Below are positions 44,037 to 48,335 of a DNA stretch of 48,335 bases, piece by piece. Where the stretch lies: NCBI GenBank assembly GCA_902762615.1, contig CACWOX010000016.1:1-48335 (forward strand), written 5' to 3'. The notes below the pieces were generated by a model. That model did not search any database. It was not told where the DNA came from and saw nothing but the letters and a program-made list of their open reading frames with translations. Source of the stretch: an uncultured Ruminococcus sp. (GTDB taxonomy: Bacteria > Bacillota > Clostridia > Oscillospirales > Acutalibacteraceae). The translations under genes and the position numbers were made by a program. Each line of letters begins with the position of its first letter. The first letter of the stretch is position 1.

Positions 44037-44398
44037 ATGAGCAGAATAAACGGTCGCGTGCTTTGCTCCAAAGGGCATTGCATGAGGAAAGTCCGAGCAT
44101 CGCAGGGCAGGATAACGGCTAACGGCCGCCGAGGGTGACCTCAGGAAAAGTGCAACAGAGATATACCGCCCTTTTCGTGGATTTTCACGGAAAGTGGTAA
44201 GGGTGGAAAGGCGAGGTAAGAGCTCACCGATCATTTTGGAGACAAGATGATCCTGTAAACTCTATCCGATGCAACATCGTGGAGGGACATGATGCGGCTG
44301 CCCGTCGCGTCCCGTGGAGATGGCTGGAGCTGTGCAGCAATGTACAGTCGAGATAGATGACCGTTCACGACAGAACTCGGCTTACAGTTCTGCTCATT
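44037..44398 (+). ncRNA. rnpB: RNase P RNA, bacterial type A
   Basis: Catalytic RNA that trims tRNA 5' ends. Conserved region I GAGGAAAGTCC starts at 44083. Region V ACAGAACTCGGCTTA lies near the 3' end. P1 pairs ATGAGCAGAA near the 5' end with TTCTGCTCAT near the 3' end. The internal GGATAACGGCTAACGGCCG and about 360-base length fit type A, which is usual in Clostridia, while Bacilli have type B. Confidence 0.96.
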
Positions 44399-44410
44399 AT
44401 TTTATATTTA

Positions 44411-44493
44411 AATAAGCGCTGTTTTCTGCGGCAATTAAGTCTGAAGTTTCATAGAATGAAATAGCAGGCATGATCTGCCGGGCAGCGCTTATT
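44411..44493 (+). repeat. 83-base nested inverted repeat between rnpB and the NUDIX gene
   Basis: Outer arms AATAAGCGCTG (44411-44421) and CAGCGCTTATT (44483-44493) are perfect complements. Inside, CGGCA (44429-44433) pairs with TGCCG (44476-44480), and TTTCAT (44447-44452) with ATGAAA (44456-44461). No T-run follows, so a standard terminator is unlikely. It may be a structured leader RNA, a small insertion element or the tail of the rnpB transcript. Confidence 0.6.
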
Positions 44494-44631
44494 GTTTATG
44501 ATGTGAGTGACATGCCTGTCAAAGTATCCTATAAAAAATTCGGGGAGTGTGTAAGCAGAACAATGAGCAGCTTTATTTGTGACGATAAGCAGATTTGGAA
44601 AAAGACTGTCGCTATCAACAGCAGTCGGCAT

Positions 44632-45156
44632 ATGGCTGCCGACGCATGGCGCGGAGCCGAACTGTGGGATTTGCTTGACGAGGACGGTATGCCCGTCGGA
44701 GCCACCCATGTTAGGGGCGAAGCACTGCCGCACGGCGCGTATCACCGTGTCGTTGAGATATTTACACTCAATGCAAAGGGGGAGCTTCTGGTGACGCTGC
44801 GCGCTCCGGAGAAGAAGCTCTATCCTAATATGTGGGAAACCACCGGCGGCGCGGTGGTAGCGGGCGAGGATTCGCTCGACGCTGCAAGAAGGGAACTTCG
44901 GGAGGAAACCGGACTGAGTGTGGGACTGGGAGAACTGGAGCTGCTGCTCACCCACCGCGGCAAGAGCGTATTTGTGGACATATACCTTGCGCACAAGGAC
45001 GCGGATATTTCCGAGCTGACCATGCAGCCGGGTGAGACAGTTGCCGCACGCTGGGTGACGTTGGACGAATTTGAGCGCATGATGGGCGACGGACTTATTC
45101 CCTCACCGGTGTGCAGGAGATACGCTACAGTAAAGTATATTTTACAGAACAGATAA
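44632..45156 (+). CDS. NUDIX hydrolase
   Basis: 174 residues from the chosen start. The NUDIX box is GGAVVAGEDSLDAARRELRE followed by ETGL, complete with the metal-binding glutamates. The opening AELWDLLDEDGMPVGATHVRGE matches a group of isopentenyl-diphosphate-isomerase-like NUDIX proteins that begin here. Substrate unknown. No ribosome binding site precedes this ATG. An ATG at 44563 has GGGGAG 15 bases upstream, and the frame stays open to 44470, inside the inverted repeat. So the stop is sure but the start is not. Confidence 0.85.
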   Translation: MAADAWRGAELWDLLDEDGMPVGATHVRGEALPHGAYHRVVEIFTLNAKGELLVTLRAPEKKLYPNMWETTGGAVVAGEDSLDAARRELREETGLSVGLGELELLLTHRGKSVFVDIYLAHKDADISELTMQPGETVAARWVTLDEFERMMGDGLIPSPVCRRYATVKYILQNR

Positions 45157-45162
45157 AATCAT

Positions 45163-45187
45163 AAAAAAGCCGCCCCGGACAGGCGGG
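45163..45187 (-). terminator. Weak terminator of the YraN gene
   Basis: On the minus strand, a short stem (45186-45182 with 45174-45170, CCGCC/GGCGG) is followed by CTTTTTT. It lies about 80 bases past the YraN stop. Confidence 0.5.
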
Positions 45188-45263
45188 TCAATGCTGACTT
45201 CCTGACTGGAGCGGAATTTTTATTTGCTGGAGGGATTGGCAGCTTGGGCAAAAAAATTTATTA

Positions 45264-45665
45264 TCATATAAAGCCGTTATAATCTCCCGCAGTTATCGCG
45301 TTTTTGAACCAATGTATCTTGTCGACGGCGAATTGCTCTTTTTCATCTATCACAAGCCAGTGCCCGTCTATTTCAATAACATCAATTCTATGCTGGAGTG
45401 GGAAGCGGTTTTCTTTGAGAAACAGAAGCGCCGTCTTGATGATCTTCTGCTTTTTCTCTCGGGTAACGGCGGTATATCCCTTGTACCGCGAGGCTTTTGT
45501 ACGGGTCTTGACTTCGGCGAAAACGAGAAACCTTTCATTTTTCACTATCAGATCTATCTCGCCGTACTTGGTCTGATAATTCCGCGCAACAAGCTCAAAC
45601 CCGTTTTCGAGAAACATTTTCAAAGCCGCGTCCTCCCCTGCCCTGCCGGTCGCACCGATGTTCAA
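45264..45665 (-). CDS. YraN family (UPF0102) nuclease-like protein
   Basis: 133 residues. It starts with IGATGRAGEDAALKMFLENG and has the core ARNYQTKYGEIDLIV followed by FLVFAEVKTRT, the D...ExK site of Holliday-junction-resolvase-like folds. Function is not established; it is widespread and usually near ribosome or chromosome genes. The start is TTG with AAAGGAGG nine bases upstream. It reads away from the BspA-like gene, which is on the same strand upstream. Confidence 0.9.
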   Translation of the reverse strand: MNIGATGRAGEDAALKMFLENGFELVARNYQTKYGEIDLIVKNERFLVFAEVKTRTKASRYKGYTAVTREKKQKIIKTALLFLKENRFPLQHRIDVIEIDGHWLVIDEKEQFAVDKIHWFKNAITAGDYNGFI

Positions 45666-45705
45666 TGCCGCCGCCTCCTTTGTTTGACGAATTCATTATT
45701 ACATC

Positions 45706-45747
45706 GCTCCGGGCAAACAAGCCAATTCTGACCTTGCCGACCGGAGC
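45706..45747 (-). terminator. Inverted repeat between the BspA-like and YraN genes
   Basis: GCTCCGG (45706-45712) pairs with CCGGAGC (45741-45747), with a further GCAA/TTGC inside. It stands 36 bases past the BspA-like stop. No T-run follows on either strand, so terminator function is only possible. Confidence 0.4.
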
Positions 45748-45782
45748 AATATATGATTCCTATGACGATTCAGATATAAAAT

Positions 45783-48218
45783 TTACATGACATAGACCGT
45801 TGCAATGCCGGAATACACCTTATTGCCTGTGGCGTCGGTGACAAGGCAGCGCACCTGCATTTCGTCCCATGAGCTGTTCGCCGTCGCGGTGGTGGAAGCG
45901 GTGGTTCTGCCGTTCCACAATGTCCATGAGCCGCCTGCCTTCTTGAAGTACCACTGGTATTTCAAGCCGGTGCCGGTTGCCTTGACGGTGAAGGTGGTAT
46001 TTTTGCCGGCGGAAACTACAACATTCTGCGAATTGGCGGTTATCTTGAGCTGTGCGGCAATGGTAACTGTCGCTGCCGATGAGGTAGTGCTGCCGTTGCT
46101 GTCGGTGACCACACAACGAACCTGCATTTTGTTCCATGTGTCATTGGATGTTGCCGTTGTGGTCGCTGTGGTGTGATTGTTCCACAATGTCCACGAGGTC
46201 TGACCGGACTTCTTGATGTACCACTGATATTTAAGAGTGCCGGTTCCTGTTGCCTTGACAGTGAAGGAGACGTTCTTGCCGGAATACACCGTGACATTGG
46301 CCGGCTGCTGCGTGATGACAGGAGCCTTTTTCACGGTTATGGCAGCGGAATTGGAGACTGCCGTGCTTCCCGCCGAATCGGTGACGATGCAGTACACCTT
46401 CATGCCGTTCCATGTGGAGTTGGCTGTGGCGGTGGTGGTTGCGGTGGTGTGACCGTTCCACTTGGTCCAGCTGCCGCCGGATTTCTTATAGTACCACTGA
46501 TATTTCAGCACGCCCGTACCGGTTGCCTTGACGGTGAAGGAAACTGTCTTGCCGTCAGAGGTTGTGACGCTGACGGGGTGTGAAGTGATAGTGAGAGCCT
46601 TCTTGATATAAACTGTGGAGGCTGATGATGTGACCGAGCTGTTGCTGTCCTTAACAACGCAACGCACCTGCATTCCGTCCCATGTGGAATTGGCGACTGC
46701 CGATGTGGAAGCGGTGTTTTTATTGTTCCACGCGTTCCATGCGGTCTGACCTGACTTCTTGTAATACCACTGATATTTCAGCGTACCGGTGCCTGTCGCC
46801 TTGAGGGAGAATTTAGCGGTAGCGCCGTCAGCTACGACGACCACGCTGTCGGGCTGTGTGGTAATGGCAGCTTTTTCAGTAACCTTGAGCGTAAGGATAT
46901 TGGAGCTGACGGAATTGCCTGCGCTGTTTTTGACAATGCACTTGACCTGCATGCCGTTCCATGACGTATTGGCGGTTGCGGTGGTGGATGCGGTGGTTCT
47001 GCCGTTCCACGCGCTCCATGCGGTCTGTCCGGACTTCTTGTAATACCACTGGTAGGTAAGACCCGTGCCGCTCGCGGTTGCCTTAAATGTGACGGAATCG
47101 CCGGCGTAAAGAGTCGTTGAAGGAGACGCCGCAGCAGATACGGTGATGGTGGCAATTGTCACTGTGGCAGCACTGGAAGTGACGGATTTGCCTGCCGTGT
47201 CCTTGACAACGCATCGCACCTGCATTTTGTTCCACGTATCACCGGCTGTAGCGGTGGTGGTGGCAGTGGTGTGACCGTTCCATTTTGACCATGCAGTCTG
47301 ACCGTCCTTCTTGAAGTACCACTGATATGTCAGCGTGCCGGCTCCGGTCGCTTTGACAGTAAATTTTGCTGTATCGCCAACTTTCACAGCAATATTGTCG
47401 GGGTTCTGTGTTATTATCAGCTTTGGGGTAACGCTGAGAGGGATTACGTTAGAGCTGACGGAATTACCCGCGCTGTTTTTGAGGATACAGCGAACCTGCA
47501 TTCCGTCCCATGTGAGGTTGACCGTCGCAGTAGTGGAAGCCGTAGTTCTGCTGCCCCAGTTGTTCCACGCAGTCTGACCTGATTTCTTGTACTGCCACTG
47601 GTAGGTAAAACCCGAACCCGACGCGTTGACGGTAAATGTAACGATATCTCCATCAGTCAGAGAGTTTGAAGGAGTTACTGTTATTGAACCTGTCGGCATT
47701 TCCTCTGAATACTCATAAATAAATTTCGGAGCATTCAGCAGGTAGGAATTGCCATCAGTATTGATGCCGTCCTCTTTAAGGCTATTCCACCTTGTTTTTG
47801 AACCCGTAAATTTGACAGTGTTGAGAGAAGAACAGTTTGAAAATGCATTTGCCTCGACGGTAATTAACGCCTTTGGCAAAACAACGGTTGTCAATGCACT
47901 GCATCCTCCAAATGCGGAGGACTCTATGTCGGTAACATGTTTCCCTACCGTCACCGTTTTAAGCCCGAAACAACCATAGAATGAATCCGTCTGAATGACA
48001 TTGACATTATCGGGAATGACAATTTGCGTAAGACTCGTACAGCCTTCAAAAGTCCCCTGATATCTATCATTACGCCAATAATCATAATTGGTTTTCATCT
48101 CTGTCAGTTTGGAGCCGGCTTCAAATGTGACACTTTTAAGGGTTTTCAATCCGTAAAAAGAACTGCCTATGGAGGTCACGGATGCGGGAATGGTAATGCT
48201 AACCAATCCACTGTCCAA
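45783..48218 (-). pseudogene. BspA-like leucine-rich-repeat and Ig-repeat surface protein, 5' end missing
   Basis: 811 codons from a TTG at 48218. The first ~165 residues are BspA-type leucine-rich repeats (VSITIPASVTSIGSSFYG, LTTVVLPKALITVEANAF). Seven Ig-like domains of about 91 residues follow, each with YQWYYKKSGQTAW and GMQVRCVVKDSAGNSVSS-type motifs. The reading frame continues upstream in recognisable repeat sequence (YTSIGDYAFLD) to about 48241 and then meets TAATAA at 48266-48261. There is no signal peptide, ribosome binding site or plausible start. Such proteins are normally secreted, so this copy looks truncated at its 5' end, probably by an insertion. It ends without a sorting signal. 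Confidence 0.75.
45786..47723 (-). repeat. Seven tandem Ig-like repeats of about 270 bases
   Basis: Each unit encodes one Ig-like domain with a YQW core and a WNG-TTA-TTATA segment. Similarity between units is high, so recombination could alter copy number. Confidence 0.85.
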
Positions 48219-48329
48219 AAATGCATAATCTCCAATACTAGTGTATTGACATATTGAAATTTATTAAAATATTGATATTTTGTAAAAGATGTAGTAAGAT
48301 ATAATCATCACAAAAAGGTGGTGGTTATA

Positions 48330-48335
48330 TGGCTC
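48330..48335 (+). CDS. Start of a gene cut by the window edge
   Basis: ATGGCTC stands at the end of the window, with AAAGGTGG about ten bases upstream, preceded by an AT-rich stretch with a promoter-like TTGATA (48273-48278) and TAAGAT 17 bases on. Only the first two codons are visible. Its position right after the abrupt end of the BspA-like frame suggests the first gene of an inserted element, but nothing in the visible sequence names it. Confidence 0.4.

Noticed and set aside
45786-47723. Ig repeat region taken as CRISPR or satellite DNA
   Set aside because: The ~270-base units are fully coding and each gives one Ig-like domain.

Overview
The window looks like chromosomal DNA of an anaerobic Clostridia bacterium, most likely Oscillospiraceae/Ruminococcus-like (inference). 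The signs are strong Shine-Dalgarno sites, near-consensus sigma-A promoters with 17-base spacers, an Rnf ferredoxin:NAD+ complex, a 2-hydroxyacyl-CoA dehydratase-type activator, type A RNase P RNA, and large BIG2, Ig-like and BspA-like surface proteins. I see no tRNA, rRNA or CRISPR array.

Layout. 1-3.7 kb (minus): three translationally coupled genes encoding an acyl-CoA synthetase, an MBL-fold hydrolase and an E2-acyltransferase-like protein with a Lys/Ala-rich tail. 3.97-15.4 kb (plus): one long glycan operon behind a strong promoter. It holds a WecG/TagA-type transferase, a GT4 enzyme split over two reading frames, a second GT4, a UDP-sugar dehydrogenase, a GT2, the GDP-L-fucose pathway (manA, manC, gmd, fcl), a polymerase/ligase-like membrane protein and one unknown gene. 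No phosphomannomutase, flippase or priming transferase is present here. 15.4-16.5 kb: a probable metal-sensing riboswitch with a terminator in front of a CDF metal exporter. 16.6-19.3 kb: a membrane-tethered MerR regulator with a zinc ribbon, a small PLDc_N protein and an ABC transporter. 19.4-21.8 kb (minus): a SpoIID-like/peptidoglycan-binding protein with a small partner, and a CYTH protein. 22.0-26.9 kb: a two-subunit activator/dehydratase protein (usually one polypeptide) and a histidine phosphatase. 27.0-30.0 kb: RNase Y with a long leader, then an Rpn-family nuclease gene bracketed by duplicated terminators. 30.1-35.4 kb: the rnfCDGEAB operon. 35.5-36.9 kb: a sigma factor whose start codon appears to be ATA, with a membrane partner. 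37.0-43.9 kb: a 2,236-residue secreted protein joining a transglutaminase-like domain, about 16 Ig-like domains and a C-terminal sugar-ABC-type solute-binding domain. 44.0-45.7 kb: rnpB, a long inverted repeat, a NUDIX gene and a YraN gene. 45.8-48.2 kb (minus): a BspA-like/Ig-repeat protein that has lost its 5' end, probably by insertion of an element whose first gene starts at 48330.

How the parts connect. manA and manC supply GDP-mannose, gmd and fcl turn it into GDP-L-fucose, the dehydrogenase supplies a UDP-uronate, and the glycosyltransferases and polymerase would build these into a surface polysaccharide. Rnf links ferredoxin, NADH and an ion gradient. The two repeat proteins are candidate surface or adhesion factors. 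The most unusual items are the transglutaminase-Ig-solute-binding fusion, the metal riboswitch candidate, the ATA-start sigma gene, the tethered MerR, the split glycosyltransferase and the acyl-CoA synthetase/MBL/E2-like operon.
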